Assembly: GCA_000310025.1 (NCBI GenBank)
Contig: FN648842.1
Span: 7,705-36,709 of the forward strand
Direction: 5' to 3'
Length of the DNA: 29,005 bases
DNA from: Ectocarpus siliculosus
Lineage: Eukaryota > Sar > Phaeophyceae > Ectocarpales > Ectocarpaceae
In this document: piece by piece, positions 1-10,890 of the stretch
Numbering within the stretch: position 1 is the stretch's first letter
Layout of the letters: each line of letters starts with the position of its first letter
Translations under genes and position numbers: made by a program
The notes under the pieces: model-generated
Seen by the model: only the letters and a program-made list of their open reading frames with translations
Database searches by the model: none
Told to the model about the DNA's origin: nothing

Positions 1-233
1 CCAGGTTGAATCCTGCCGGTGGCTTTGACTTATGAATGGAACGTTTCGATTCTTTAATGACAACTTTATTGCTCTGAAGCAAGAGACGCGTATATGTCCC
101 CGGAACAAACGCACCGTGTGTACGTTATCGAGAATGACCTGTGGAGGAATGTTGCCGTTTGATTTCCATCGACACACCAGGTCCATTTCGTCCAGTGTTC
201 CACCTTGAAGGGGTATCAGGTTTGTAAAATACC

Positions 234-1082
234 ATGCCAACACGACCCCCCGCCATTTTTCGCGCCTCGTTTCCCACCGCTGCTATTGCCCGCTCTTCCG
301 TCCTCGGAACAAATCGATGTAGCGTTGCGCTGTTGCTGGTTCTAGCGGTCGGTCTCCTGTCTTTGTGGACAATCAAGAGCAGCTTCTCGTCGTGGCCGAT
401 GTCGATGTCGCGAGCACCTCTATCGACTGGCAAAGCAGCACCTCCTGCTGCCCCCAGCCCTTGCACATCGGTGTGGGACCTCCGTAGACCGGACGGAACG
501 ATGTACCCTCACAACCAGCTCAGCGCCGCAGCCGCCGCGCTCGCCGCCCCGGAAGAAGCGCACAGCCAAGACAACTGGCAACAAGGTTCTCCACAGGACG
601 GTGATAGGGCAGGCGGCAACGCCAGAAGAGAGGCGGCCCATCCCCGCGGGGAGGGCGGAAGCGGCCGTGTGAGCCCCGCCAGCTATCCCGGAGGCGGGCG
701 AGCCATCTCTGCGAAGGACGCCGCCATCACGGTACCCCAGACCACCGCTGGACCCCAGGCCGAGGCTGATGGCGTTGGTGTAAGGAGGACTTTGGCCGGC
801 GATGGCGGTGTTGGTGGCGGTTGGCACGCTCAGGGGTACGCCCAGGGAGAGGCCGACGCCGGCGTTGGCATGGAGGCGTGGGTGGGTGCGATCGGCTTGG
901 CGGCTGTGGCTTTCGCCGTGGTGCTCGTGAAGGGGCTGTTTGGCATCGGGGGTACGTCTTCCCCGCCAGAAACGCCGTCGGTAAGCTTGGATTCCATTCC
1001 ATGGTTGTTGTCTTTCCGCCGAGAACTGCTCCAAGCTCTAGGGTCTTTTACGTATCCAGTACCTTCTCTTCCGTGTTCCTAG
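234..1082 (+). CDS. Hypothetical membrane protein, possibly first exon
   Basis: I do not recognise this protein. The ORF begins at an ATG and is 282 codons long. Residues about 30-47 form a strong hydrophobic segment (VALLLVLAVGLLSLW) after a short basic N-terminus, as in a signal anchor. The middle (50-210) is low-complexity, rich in Gly, Ala, Pro and charged residues. A second hydrophobic helix lies at about 214-236, ending in GLFGIGG. A good 5' splice site (GGTACGT) follows at 951-957, so the coding exon may stop at 951 and the last 43 residues may be intron. The reading phase at that donor does not fit the CRAL-TRIO exon at 2555 directly, so joining the two would need at least one more exon. 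It could be an independent gene, the start of the downstream gene, or a chance ORF in a GC-rich stretch. Confidence 0.35.
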   Translation: MPTRPPAIFRASFPTAAIARSSVLGTNRCSVALLLVLAVGLLSLWTIKSSFSSWPMSMSRAPLSTGKAAPPAAPSPCTSVWDLRRPDGTMYPHNQLSAAAAALAAPEEAHSQDNWQQGSPQDGDRAGGNARREAAHPRGEGGSGRVSPASYPGGGRAISAKDAAITVPQTTAGPQAEADGVGVRRTLAGDGGVGGGWHAQGYAQGEADAGVGMEAWVGAIGLAAVAFAVVLVKGLFGIGGTSSPPETPSVSLDSIPWLLSFRRELLQALGSFTYPVPSLPCS

Positions 1083-2554
1083 AACACCTGGAAGCTACTT
1101 CCGTTATGACCATAGTTACGACAAATTTACCCATGACACGGTAGAAACAAATACGTACTGAGAGAGGCACGGGAGGCGAGAGGAATAGCCGACAGCTTAC
1201 GGTGCAGCTCCCATTGCTGGACTCGTGCACGCCAAACGTACTCCTGCTGTATGTAAGAGACACCCGGAAGTGTAGTTAAACCTAACAAGATTTTCTCGCA
1301 ACGCTAGAATACATAAAAATCCGGGGGGTGTTGATGGTTGGGTTCCGTCTCGTCGACGAGGTTGAGCCAAAACACGCCCTGGAGGTGAGACAGGCTTTAC
1401 ACATGATACCAAGTAAACGGGAAACCGCTGAGAATCACGCACCAAGTGAACGACACTACTGTGGTACGGCCTGTCGTGGACCGTGTGGTGTGACTGAGAT
1501 TTTCTAGACCCCGATTTCATCGTAGGTTTGGATTGAGTGTTTGTGCGGTTCTCGTGGCTGCCCATCTCGTGCGGCGTCAAAACCGTCGTCGGAATCCGGC
1601 TTGTAGCGTCCTTTACTATCGCTCTGCTGCCTCAATTTTTCTGGTACATGTCCCGGCCTGGGTGTGCTCACGTACTTTGTCTCGGCATGCACAGGTTGAC
1701 GTGGTTGGATGCAGACATTGTTCTTCTTAAAGCCGCCCACTAGTACTGCTTTTCGGTCAACGAAGTTAGGTTTCAACCCTAAAAATCCTCCCCGACACTG
1801 CTGTTGTATTTTTGTTGAGCAGCCTTCGGGCCCTATGCAGGCCCAAGTGGTTTTGTTGGGATGGGATGGGCGAAGAATGAGCGAGGCGACACGGGCTACG
1901 GAGGACATCGACAACTTGTTTTACCCCCCTCCCAGGTATTCGAAGCAGCACACGTACCGCGTTTCGATCTGCTTGGTCCGACTAAATTATTTCTCCACCC
2001 CGCTCCCTGTACTGCTGTTCTGGAGCATTGATTGGCCGAGCACTCTGACCATTTGTACTTTCGTTTGGAGGCAATAGTGTAGATGACACCGTCCTTCAAC
2101 CGAACGTGTACCGTGTTGCGCACGTGTTGGTAGGTGTGGGGTAGTATTGTAGTGGAAACAACGGCATGATGTATGCATACATGTAGCACGGTCCGCCACG
2201 GCCTCTGGTTTTCCCTTGCAGGTGCTGAATGTACGAGCTGCACGGCAGAGCGATTCAGAGTTTCAAGTTGTTTGTTTTGGTTGGTCTGGATTGATTTACC
2301 ATCGCCCAGCCGCGGCATGTTCCAGCCGTGTGAACGCTACCACTTTTCCAATGCAAATATTGCCCTTGCACTGCTGTCGATGTGGGTTTAGTGCGGTCAC
2401 GCGATGGGCAGCCAGCATTGATGCCCATTTTTTGGTCCCGCAAGGCCGCTATTTTCGTCGTGTCGATTTTTGACTCCTTCTGCTTTCCGCCCTGTCCCAA
2501 ACGTTGACTTTGCTCCTTTGTGTCCATCCCCGCCCCCCCCGCCAAAAAACCTAG
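952..2554. other. Non-coding stretch, probably intronic or intergenic
   Basis: No ORF here looks like protein on either strand. A strong 3' splice-like signal (pyrimidine tract followed by TTGCAG) lies at about 2210-2220. A small upstream exon of the CRAL-TRIO gene could start there, but I cannot show a matching donor. Just before 2555 there is a C-rich tract ending in CTAG, used below as an acceptor. Confidence 0.4.
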
Positions 2555-5500
2555 TGGGTCCTCTCTGGCACCGATGCCGCACCGCTTCCTGCTGGCCGAG
2601 AGCATGGACGTGGCCAAAGCTTGGGCGAGGTGGGAAGCCACGCTAGACTGGAGGAAGGAAACCGAGGCGGACACTATCCTCGACAGACCCCACCCCAAGT
2701 GAGATCACGGGAGTCCACCCGTCGTTTTTGGTGCAGAGATAGAGATACTATTACGTGGTGGCCCAAATTTCTGAGTTTTGGCACCCGCAGCAGGGAGCTG
2801 AGTACACCCCAGATCGAAATGAGTGACTGAACCTGCGGTGAACATTGCAGGCAGCCCGTTTGGCACAACATGGTGAGCGACACTCCTGCCATCGCTTTCC
2901 AAGATGTGGCTTTGCCGCAGAGAGCAGGGATTTTACTTGGGCGCTAATTTCTTCGATGGCGGAGGAGCTGCTATTGTAGCCTTGACCTCCTAGGAATACC
3001 TCAAGTCTTAGGGGAATGCACCGCACTCCAAGCATCCAAATTTGCACACAGCCGTCGAGGGGGGGGGGTGGATGATCACGTGCTGTAACGCCGTCAATAC
3101 AATACGCATGTCGAAGACTGCGGTGGAATGCCTGTATTTAGACTTATTTTAAGGTTGTCCAAGGCACCCGTCCAAGAAAGTGTGCTTCTGTGGTAAGCCC
3201 TGCCTCGCTATATTAGTACGACGGAGATTCTTTGAGCGGTGGTCGTAGCGAGGATTGCTCTCGAGTAGTATGTTGTTCTCTTGGGAAGGACGTTGTTGTT
3301 GTTTTCGTTTTTGTGACCTCATCGGTTCCAGTCAGGGACTCACCATGGCTCGACGGCACATGGGGTGCTGTTCAAGACCTTCGCGTGTACATTTGGAAGC
3401 GCTGTCTCAGTTACGGTCCCCTCGCCCTTTTTCCGGCGAAATTGGTGGCGACATGATCGATGGGATCGGATGGAGAAAGGAAGTCGTAGTACCTTGGGAA
3501 GTTCATCTCATGCCTTTGGTCTGTTGGTGTATGCTGCACGTACAACTCTGCCTCGTCGTGCAACCCTTTGGTCGCTCCATTATTGACTGACCTAACCTCT
3601 AGCGTTTTCGTATATCTACACTGTCAGTGCGTACAAGGAACCCCTTTTTTCTCAGCCCCAGCATTGCCGTCCTCTCCGAAACTCCCGCAACAACAGGTTT
3701 GCGCTAATAAAGAGCAAGTACGCCCACTGCTTTCACCTCCCGGACAAGGATGGGCGGGTGACTTACTACGAGAGACCCGGCATGTCTGACATTGCTGAGC
3801 TCAAGAGGCTGGGCATCACAAAGTCGGAACTGCTGGACCACTACGTGTACTGCATGGAGTTCTTGTGGAAGGTGACAGGATGGCGGACTGAGTCCTGCAC
3901 AAGAGCCTTTTTCTTTGTTGGATGTCGTGCGTATTGTGCCCTGCGATTGTTCTGCGACCCGCCTCATGCCTTGGATGCATTTTCAGCATTGTTTTGTTTC
4001 TGTTGGCCCTGTTTCCCGTACGGGTTGCCACAGGTGCTCCAGCCCAGGCAAAGCCAGCGCATCACGATTGTGATCGACTTGGCTGGGGTGAGGTTCAGGG
4101 ACCTCGTCGGCGAGTCGTTGGCATTTCTCAAGACCAGCGTCGGTATGATGTCGAGGCACTACCCGCAGCGCTCGTTCAAGGTGAACCTTGTGATGTGTCT
4201 TGTGTGCACCGCGACGGGTCGCTCTACCTACTACGTTTACGTCCGTGCAGTAGCAGTGTGGAACCCTCTGACCCTGTGACCTAAACGCACATGTTCACCC
4301 CTTGGGTGAAGGGAAGGGAGCGGATTTAAATCCCAGAGGGACAAGAGAAGAAGCAGACGCTTGCTCGTGAGTGCAACATGTTCGACTTGCTTGTTAACGA
4401 GGGAAAGCGTTGTGGAACGCGCTCGTCGCGATAGCATCAAAGACGTGAACAGGACCACAGGATACCTGATTTGACACCGCATCGTGGCTCGTCACTATTA
4501 TAGAGAGGCGAGACCTTGCGGTAGGCACCTACTGCGTGCTCGACGTCGAATGACGAGGGTAATAAATCGCTTGAAATATGAAATATGAAGTAGGGACGTT
4601 GGTTGTAGCCTCGTTTGTGTCGCCTCCTTTTTTCTTGCCCAGGTATGATAAAAATGTCTTTCCCATATATATATATATTTTTTTTTTTGTCTTAACTTCA
4701 AATCAGCGCTCACAGCACTAGTGCCATTTACTTCCAACCCGTGGTCACACAGAAGAGCCCCTCTCTACCCTCCCCTCCTGCGGTACTTTGCCTTCGGTTT
4801 TTAATGCGAGAAGAGTTCAGCACTCTCTTCCCTCTGTGTACGCACGAACTAGCACACACGAACTAGCGCTATCCACTAGGCCAGGAGCGGAAGCGAGAGA
4901 AAAACTCACTTTGCAAGACAAGCTCGCTTACGCTGGGATTCGAACCCCTGACCTGACCTCTAGAAGGTTTCGCGGATACCAACTAGGCCACCGGGGCGAC
5001 CGGTTTTTCCCATGGGCTACACCCGTGTTTTTGTTCTTCCGTGACCCATTTTTTGTTAACCACTCTACATCGTATGGTGCGTCGCCGCCCAGTCGGAGAT
5101 TCTATCTTCAAGAACGTTTTTTTTTGTTGCCAAATGATGGGGGGTTGCTGGAGATTTTTAGTGGTACAATAAATCGCTGCCAGGGGATCCGTCGACGTCG
5201 GACACTGATGCCGTGTGGTAAAGCAGCAACTTTAAATATTGATGCGCCTCCACCTTTGGCTCCTTTCGTCGCGCTCTGCTACTGTATTCGCAGATTATGA
5301 TCCTGAATGCGCCGTCATTCTTCAACTCGGTGTTCGCGCTAGTGAAACCGATGCTGAACGAGGCGACCAAGAAAAAGATCGACCTGTTGCCCGTCGCCAA
5401 TGTGGGAGACGAGATGCTAAAGGTCATTCCATCCGAGCACTTTCCTGTGCATTACGGTGGGGCAGGAGAGGTGAGGACAGCAGGATCGTTGTGCCACTGC

Positions 5501-5863
5501 CGCTGTTCCTGCGTGCTGTTTTTTTTTTTGTGCATTTTCCGGTGTTCCCAAGGACGAAAAAAGAAACCCACACATGATTTGAATTGAAGCGCCCGGAGCA
5601 GAGAAACAACGCGGCGACTGGAATATAATAAAACCCAGCACTTGGCCCTCCAGAGTCCCCCCCAGGGACCTGCCCGGGCGTGTATCGCCGAGTGTGTTCT
5701 CGAACATGAAAAGCTGCTGTTAACCCATTGTGTTGCCTCGTTAATGCTTTTCGTTTTCTCCCTGAAGGTGGCGTTGGGAAGCTCTCCGCAAGAACTGGCG
5801 ATGCTGGCCCACGTGGAAAAGGTGCTGGCGGAGAACGGTCAAAGCATGCAGAAAGCTTCCTGA
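2555..5863 (+). CDS. CRAL-TRIO (Sec14-like) domain protein, five exons, N-terminus missing
   Basis: Exons are 2555-2698, 3697-3871, 4034-4180, 5294-5470 and 5768-5863 (TGA). All internal borders are GT..AG, and the phases agree: AA + G at the first join, then phase 0 throughout. The first exon carries the helical CRAL-TRIO N-terminal piece (RFLLAESMDVAKAWARW, then LDWRKE). Exon 2 has YYERPGMSDIAELKRLG and HYVYCMEFLW. Exon 3 has the beta-strand RITIVIDLAGVRF. Exon 4 has IMILNAPSFF, VKPMLNEATKKKI and the closing IPSEHFPVHYGG. Exon 5 is a short tail starting LGSSPQEL. Proteins of this family bind a single phospholipid or other lipid in a hydrophobic pocket and move it between membranes or present it to kinases; the ligand here is unknown. 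The family usually has 40-80 more N-terminal residues, so one or more upstream exons are unassigned, and the start at 2555 (after CTAG) is the least certain border. Confidence 0.85.
4659..4666. repeat. SINE target-site duplication, left copy
   Basis: TTTCCCAT is identical to the right copy and directly abuts the A/TA tail of the SINE. Confidence 0.75.
4667..5005 (-). mobile_element. tRNA-derived SINE, antisense in an intron
   Basis: Read on the minus strand, the element opens with a tRNA-like head (about 5001-4926). It has an A box, TGGCCTAGTTGG, at 4990-4979 and a perfect B box, GGTTCGAATCC, at 4946-4936, the internal promoter pattern of RNA polymerase III. A body of unknown origin follows, and the element ends in a run of 11 A and alternating TA at 4688-4667. 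It is flanked by perfect 8-bp direct repeats (TTTCCCAT on the plus strand) at 4659-4666 and 5006-5013, the footprint of target-primed insertion. It lies in the third intron (4181-5293) of the CRAL-TRIO gene. The tRNA head has mismatched T and anticodon stems, so it is not a working tRNA. SINEs depend on a LINE reverse transcriptase supplied elsewhere. Confidence 0.8.
5006..5013. repeat. SINE target-site duplication, right copy
   Basis: TTTCCCAT is identical to the left copy and sits directly before the tRNA-like head (minus-strand reading). Confidence 0.75.
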
Positions 5864-5904
5864 TACAACCGAGTGGTCAAAGCATGCAGAAAGCTTCCTG
5901 ATAC
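5837..5904 (+). repeat. 30-bp direct duplication spanning the CRAL-TRIO stop codon
   Basis: The 30 bases 5837-5866 recur exactly at 5875-5904, an offset of 38 bp. The first copy encodes the last residues (GQSMQKAS) and the TGA. The second copy lies wholly in the 3' untranslated region and carries a second TGA. Confidence 0.9.
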
Positions 5905-8231
5905 TGCTACCGAACTTCGGGAGACTTGAAATGAAGAGAGCGTTTTCTTGAGCTTGGCGACGCTCGCTTTGCCGACTTGGTTCAGGCTAGTGTGCTACAG
6001 CCGTGCTGGACAGGCCAAGTGCAGAAATGCTCTGAGACAGAGCAACGGAGGCCTTTTAACACTGCTGCCACCTCCATGCGGTTGATTTTGTAGTTATTGT
6101 CGGGTCGCATGTTTGATGGAGCGGTTTATAGTTCTTTTTCGTTCATTGGTGGAGGTTAGAGGGCAAGAGGGATCAAACGATTTTGGGAAACCGCGATAGA
6201 GGAGACAGATAGCCGAACAGAAAAGCGTTGTTTACATCGGCTGCCGGCGGTGGGAAGTCAAAACGAAACGTGTGTTGCTATTGTTTTTTAGCCTTTGCAG
6301 CCTTTGTCATATCTGTGAGTCGGGTACGCTTTCCTTTGAACCTTTTGGAGATTGGTGTTGTCGTGGCGGTAGCGTCACCGCAGCCTGTGTTGCTGGGTGT
6401 GGCCGGGGGTGTATGACAGAAGCACGGCTCGAACGTGCTTCGTGTTGTGAGGGTTCCGGAGAGGTCGCCATCAGATTTTGCTTGTGTTGGTGGTGCGTTT
6501 GGTGTTCAGGTATGCATATGTAGATAGCACGATAGGTGCTGCCGTACAACCAGCGTAGTCTAAGGTAAGTGTGGTGGGTCCAAGAAAAACATCAGCGTAG
6601 CGGATTCTGAGATCTGCTTCTTGCCGGTGTGGTAACTGCATCCTGGTGCGGTTGTTGGTGCTGGATCAGCATGTAACCGTGCTACATTCATGTTGATCCG
6701 AACGTTGCTGTTGCTGTGAAAATTTGTGCACACAACCAAAGAACGGCAAAAATGCTCTCAAGCGTTCCTCGATGACGCACAGACGGTCAAGTTTTGCTGC
6801 TTGTTTTTTTTTCCGGTATGGGGATCCAAGCGCTAGAACAATGGTATCCGTTGGCGGCCTTTGCTTCGGATGGGCTTGTAACAGATGGGTTTGTGTACGG
6901 CAGCTTGAAAACCCAGCGTTAAGGTTAAGAGGGCTGTGAAATCGCGTCGGGGCTCGGTGTCATGAGTGGTACACTAATATTTTCAGGGTGATGGATTGGT
7001 AAGACCTGGGTCAGCAGGGACGTTTTCTCAATCATTTTTGTCTCGAGTATGCTAGAATTCAGAGGTTTTGCTGTTGAAATGGGGCAATGTCTGTGAGGTT
7101 TGCTTCGGCGTTTTTCATTTGTGCGACATGTAGACGCAAGAAAGTCGAAGTGAATGCACTCTTTGTCTGTCGCATGTATAAACTTGGGGGAAATAACGTT
7201 CTACGATCGCGCGTCGAATGGTGTCGGTTCAATGTTGCGATCGTTTGGTTTTGATTTCGAGACAAAAGCAGCCGGGGTAGGAGCCAGTGCAGTGTTGGTG
7301 GGAAGGGAGTTCGTGTGTAGTTTTGCTTTGGGTGGAATTATTTGGTTTATGTGAAGGGTGCTGGTCGCTGGGTGCTGCATTGGAGGTTGATTGGACACGA
7401 AACGTCGGACTTCCTCGGGTAGTCTACATATGACCAAGTTGTATTTGAGGGTGCCAGCTTAGGTGGGTTGGATGGAGCACGGAGCGTATTGGTGGTTCGC
7501 GACAAGATCTATAGAAGTTGCATGTACCAAAATTTTCGTTGGCCAGTGCAAGACGATGGCACCATGTTGACGTTTCGATAGGAGAGGGGGGAACGGTAAC
7601 ATGTTAGTCGCTAAGTTCATACGAATCCCAACCATCTCCAACGCCACACACGGTGAAGAGGTCTCCAACGGGTGGTCTCGTAGTGACGCCATCCTCGTAA
7701 GGTTACGCTGGACGGCGGTAGCATCTCGACACCACGGTTTGTGTGCTATGGTTCCATCGACATCATCGTGTTTCTGACACGAACATTTTTTCTCGGAACA
7801 TTTTTTCTCGGTATTCTCGGAGTCAAATCACTGCTATTTTCGTTTCAACCGACGTTTAACCTCTCTGAATAGCAGCGATTAGTATGTTGCCTTGTCTATG
7901 GGTGAAACTGCACGAAAGGGGCGGCACCCCAGCAGGGGGGACGGGCGGAGATTCACCCCAGAAAAATTCCAGGGACCCGGGGGAGACAACGATTAACCCC
8001 AGGTATTATCCAGGCCGAGTTCCCTGTACTTATTATCCCAACAACAGCTGCTGGATGGCGACGACCGAAAGAAGACATTGATCTTTCCCATCATCAATGT
8101 TTCGTACATTAGGACAGAGAGATGCACCTACCTGGCACGCGACCCAACTACGTAATACAGAGCAGCGACAATCATGCCAATACGTCACTACTGTTGGCAC
8201 CGCTGTGTGGTTACGCGTCCGCCATACACAC
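5905..8231. other. No gene seen: 3' UTR and intergenic DNA
   Basis: I find no protein-like ORF or RNA gene here. The first few hundred bases are probably 3' UTR of the CRAL-TRIO gene. The only small repeat noted is a tandem doubling of GAACATTTTTTCTCG at about 7781-7812. Confidence 0.5.
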
Positions 8232-8255
8232 GCAGCAGCAGCAGCAGCAGCAGCA
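8232..8255 (+). repeat. (GCA)8 microsatellite
   Basis: Eight uninterrupted GCA units. They can be read as poly-Ala or poly-Gln in short ORFs, but there is no other sign of coding. Confidence 0.95.
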
Positions 8256-8346
8256 CCGCAGTACGCCGAGTCGGAGGCGGCCGGGTGTGTGTGCCAACTG
8301 GTGCAACGGGGGGTGGGAACGTTGATGATTCAGAATAGCTACGGAC

Positions 8347-8366
8347 GGGGGGGTGGGTGGGGGTGG
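8347..8366 (+). other. G-quadruplex-capable tract
   Basis: Runs of 7, 3, 5 and 2 G are separated by single T. The 7-G run can supply two of the four G-triplets, so an intramolecular quadruplex is possible on the plus strand. Confidence 0.6.
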
Positions 8367-8399
8367 ATTAGAACTACATGATATCCGGCTGGCTGGTCT

Positions 8400-8645
8400 T
8401 TAGATGGGATGGTGGGTGTCATGTTGGTGTGGCTGTGAGATGATGGGGATACGCTTCGTGGGAGTGTGGATGGGATGGGAGCGACGTGGGAAGTTCTAGC
8501 TGGGGAGGGATGGTACGATTATTCGATGGGATGGTATAATAGACGATGGGACACAAAATCTCCTACCATCCTCCCATTAATACCATCCCATTGATTTCAA
8601 ATTGACCATCATCCCGTTGAACTCCAGGTAATATAAGCCCCGACA
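8400..8645. repeat. GATGGGATGG-rich foldback repeat
   Basis: GATGGGATGG-type words recur at about 8405, 8470, 8525 and 8553, and the complement TACCATCCCATT occurs at 8581-8592. ATGGGATGGTAT (8526-8537) pairs exactly with ATACCATCCCAT (8580-8591). This could be a MITE-like foldback, but no terminal repeats or target duplication were found. Confidence 0.4.
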
Positions 8646-9284
8646 GTTCCTCCATACCCCGATCTCGGGAATCGATCGCCGATCTGAATTGAAATCAGAT
8701 GGGAAATAATTTGAATATCTGCTGCTGCTCTTGTATCTCGCTGGACTTCACACACAAGTCCCCAACCTCCCACCTTAGATTCTTAAGAGATTACCTTTAG
8801 AAATCCATGCTCTATCAAGGTCTTCCCCTATATGACGCAAGTGTTGTGGGATTACACGCGTAGCGATCCTTGAAGACTCTGATGAAGACTCACTTGGAAT
8901 AGCAGTGCTTGCTGTTGCTTTGCTCTCAAAGGTGCTCTCAAAGGTACAGACTGAGAGCACAGAGGGGGAGGACATGTTCCCTCTAAAAGGGGTCACAAAG
9001 GCCATGTCCCCTGTTTTATCCTTCCATCGGGAGTTACATCTCCCGTATTTTCCTCTGGGAAATACTCCGAAATACCGTTGACACTGCCAGTCTGGCTACA
9101 ATTCAAATCCCATAACAATAGCCCACCCTGGAGGTTCTCATACAACGCAGATACTTGAAATCTCGGAACTTGACAAAAAATGGTCGAATCCCAAAAGGAA
9201 GGGATCGAGGATGTGGTGCTCCAAAATACCATAATTCACCCTCCCACACCTCTCACACGATGAGGCGCAAGACCATCGTTAGAC

Positions 9285-9960
9285 CCAACCAAGAAAAGAT
9301 AGAGAAAGAAAAATACGAGGGCCACGAATAATACTGGGAAATCAAGAGACTGAGTAAAAGAAAGTGCCAGCAAATACCACAACAGGTCGGAACCTAAAGA
9401 AAGTAATGAAACGCATGAAAAACACCGTCGGAACGGCGATAACCAACCGTATCAACAAAACGATAAGAAACACTAAGAAGTCAGTTCCGTGGGAACGACA
9501 AGAAGCGACAAAACCACTCACGGCTAACCCGTAGAAAAAGCTAACCACAAACAAACAGGTCCGAACGATGCAACGGCACTACGACGTACCAAAAAGGTGA
9601 GAAACCAATCGTTTCGACAACGAAAACAGGGGGTCGGGACCCAAACTGGTAAGAGTCGACGAAATCAAATCGTAGCAGGGAGCCGAAGAGGGTTCAACCA
9701 CGCGAACGGCGGAAGAAGCAGAAACGCAGAAGGACTCGAAGGACAAAACGACGCACCAGACGGAAACAAACCGATCGTCAGAACGACGGAAAAATTGTGT
9801 AGAAATACCAAAACGAATTTCACACTGCGCTATCTAGCAGGCAACAACATCCTACACGCTTGCAAACGGAAAAGACGGACGAGGTCAGAAGCGACGTCAA
9901 GGCCGCATCCCCACTGGGATAGAACACGCACAACACACAGGCAGACCCCATGACACATGC
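9285..9960. other. Strongly A-rich, T-poor stretch next to the Ty3 3' end
   Basis: The plus strand is heavily skewed: bases 9421-9480 hold 28 A and 6 T. The skew begins near 9285 and ends just before the Ty3 stop codon, so this is probably the untranslated 3' end or LTR of that minus-strand element. No second LTR copy is visible for comparison, because the element is truncated at its other end. The hydrophobic minus-strand ORF at 9342-9554 is a by-product of the skew. Confidence 0.4.
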
Positions 9961-9984
9961 GCTGACTAATCGGCGCGTGCCGAA

Positions 9985-10416
9985 TCATTTGGCGGCGAAT
10001 GCCCCACCTCCAATATTGCGAACAAGCCTTTTCATGAGAGCGTTACCGCCGTGAACTTGAAGACACCATGAACCGCAGACGGCAGATCCGAGGGTAGAGT
10101 AACGAACATCGGAGAGGGCGATCTTGACCGGGCCAGGGTCGTCGAGGAAGCGAACGATGTAGTGGCCGGCCCGCGCAGTCGGTCCAGAAATCTTGCCCAG
10201 CCACCAGAGTCCATCTCGAGCTTTGTTCCAGAAGAACGCGCCCACAGGTAGAGGAGTATCGGCGAAACGCCGATCCCAGGTGGAACGGGAGAAAAGAGAG
10301 TAACTCGGAGGCAAATATCGCTCGCCCTTCGCACGTGCCAGTTCCCGTGCAGCTGCGTCAATACGCATCGCACGATAACGGTGATTTGTCTGGCGGTGTT
10401 GATCGGGCGACCCCGT
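9985..10416 (-). pseudogene. Extra C-terminal SH3/Tudor-like module of the Ty3 polyprotein
   Basis: This lies in the same frame as the chromodomain, after one in-frame TGA. It contains an aromatic-rich small beta-barrel pattern: VGAFFWNKARDGLWWLGKI, then GHYIVRFLDDPGPVKI and LSDVRYSTLG. The run of W..GKI....Y.VRF.DD resembles SH3-like or Tudor folds, but this is pattern reading only. It ends ..NIGGGAFAAK and stop. It would sit last in the pol polyprotein. Confidence 0.5.
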
Positions 10417-10890
10417 TCAATACCGGAGAATCTGTGATCGGGAGTGTTGAAGGTCCATCTCACGTTCCCAAGAAGAACGGAGAAGACCTTTCCAATGTGT
10501 CTGGTAAACGGAAGCGATGACACCACCACGACCACGAACAGACTTATGACCAGTAATTTGGTCCACCTCGAGACGTTCGACCGGAGTCGACACGTCGTCT
10601 TCCGTCACATGGTACGAAGGAGATTTGGTCGTGTAGTAGTTGTTCAAAACATACTGAGTGAGACCAGTGGGTAGAAACCGCGGCAGATCCTCAGCGTCAT
10701 GCAGGTTGGCGCATCGCTTGCAGCGCGCGACCGAAACACGACGTTTAGAGTCCTTGCGCGGCAGGTCATACGGAAGATCCAAGTATAACAACTTGGCCGC
10801 GAGAGAACTATCATCAGGGGCTTTCGAACAGGGGCCAACAGCCAAACCTTTGAACGGGCCGGTCCAAAGCAGTAACTTCGCTTTGAGCAC
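10417..10890 (-). pseudogene. pol: Ty3 integrase C-terminus with chromodomain
   Basis: The 157-codon frame starts in the GPF-like integrase tail (LLLWTGPFKGLAVGP) and then has RRVSVARCKRC. It ends in a chromodomain-like region at residues about 104-150: VERLEVDQITGHKSVRGRG, then VYQTHWKGLLRSSWEREMDL. The ..W.G....SWE....L spacing is the chromodomain core, which in chromoviruses directs insertion to marked chromatin. The frame ends at a TGA (10417-10419) where relatives would have Trp, and reading continues in the same frame beyond it. Confidence 0.75.

Noticed and set aside
420-1034. 204-codon minus-strand ORF
   Set aside because: It overlaps the plus ORF with hydrophobic helices and shows no protein-like pattern of its own.
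4926-5001. A functional tRNA gene (anticodon loop would read CTA, an amber suppressor)
   Set aside because: The acceptor 5' and 3' sides do not pair, the T and anticodon stems have mismatches, and the element has a SINE tail and target duplication.
8122-8325. Poly-Gln protein
   Set aside because: The Gln run is the (GCA)8 microsatellite read in one frame, with no conserved flanks or gene structure.
9342-9554. Hydrophobic 70-residue minus-strand ORF
   Set aside because: The hydrophobicity is a by-product of the T-rich minus strand in the skewed region.
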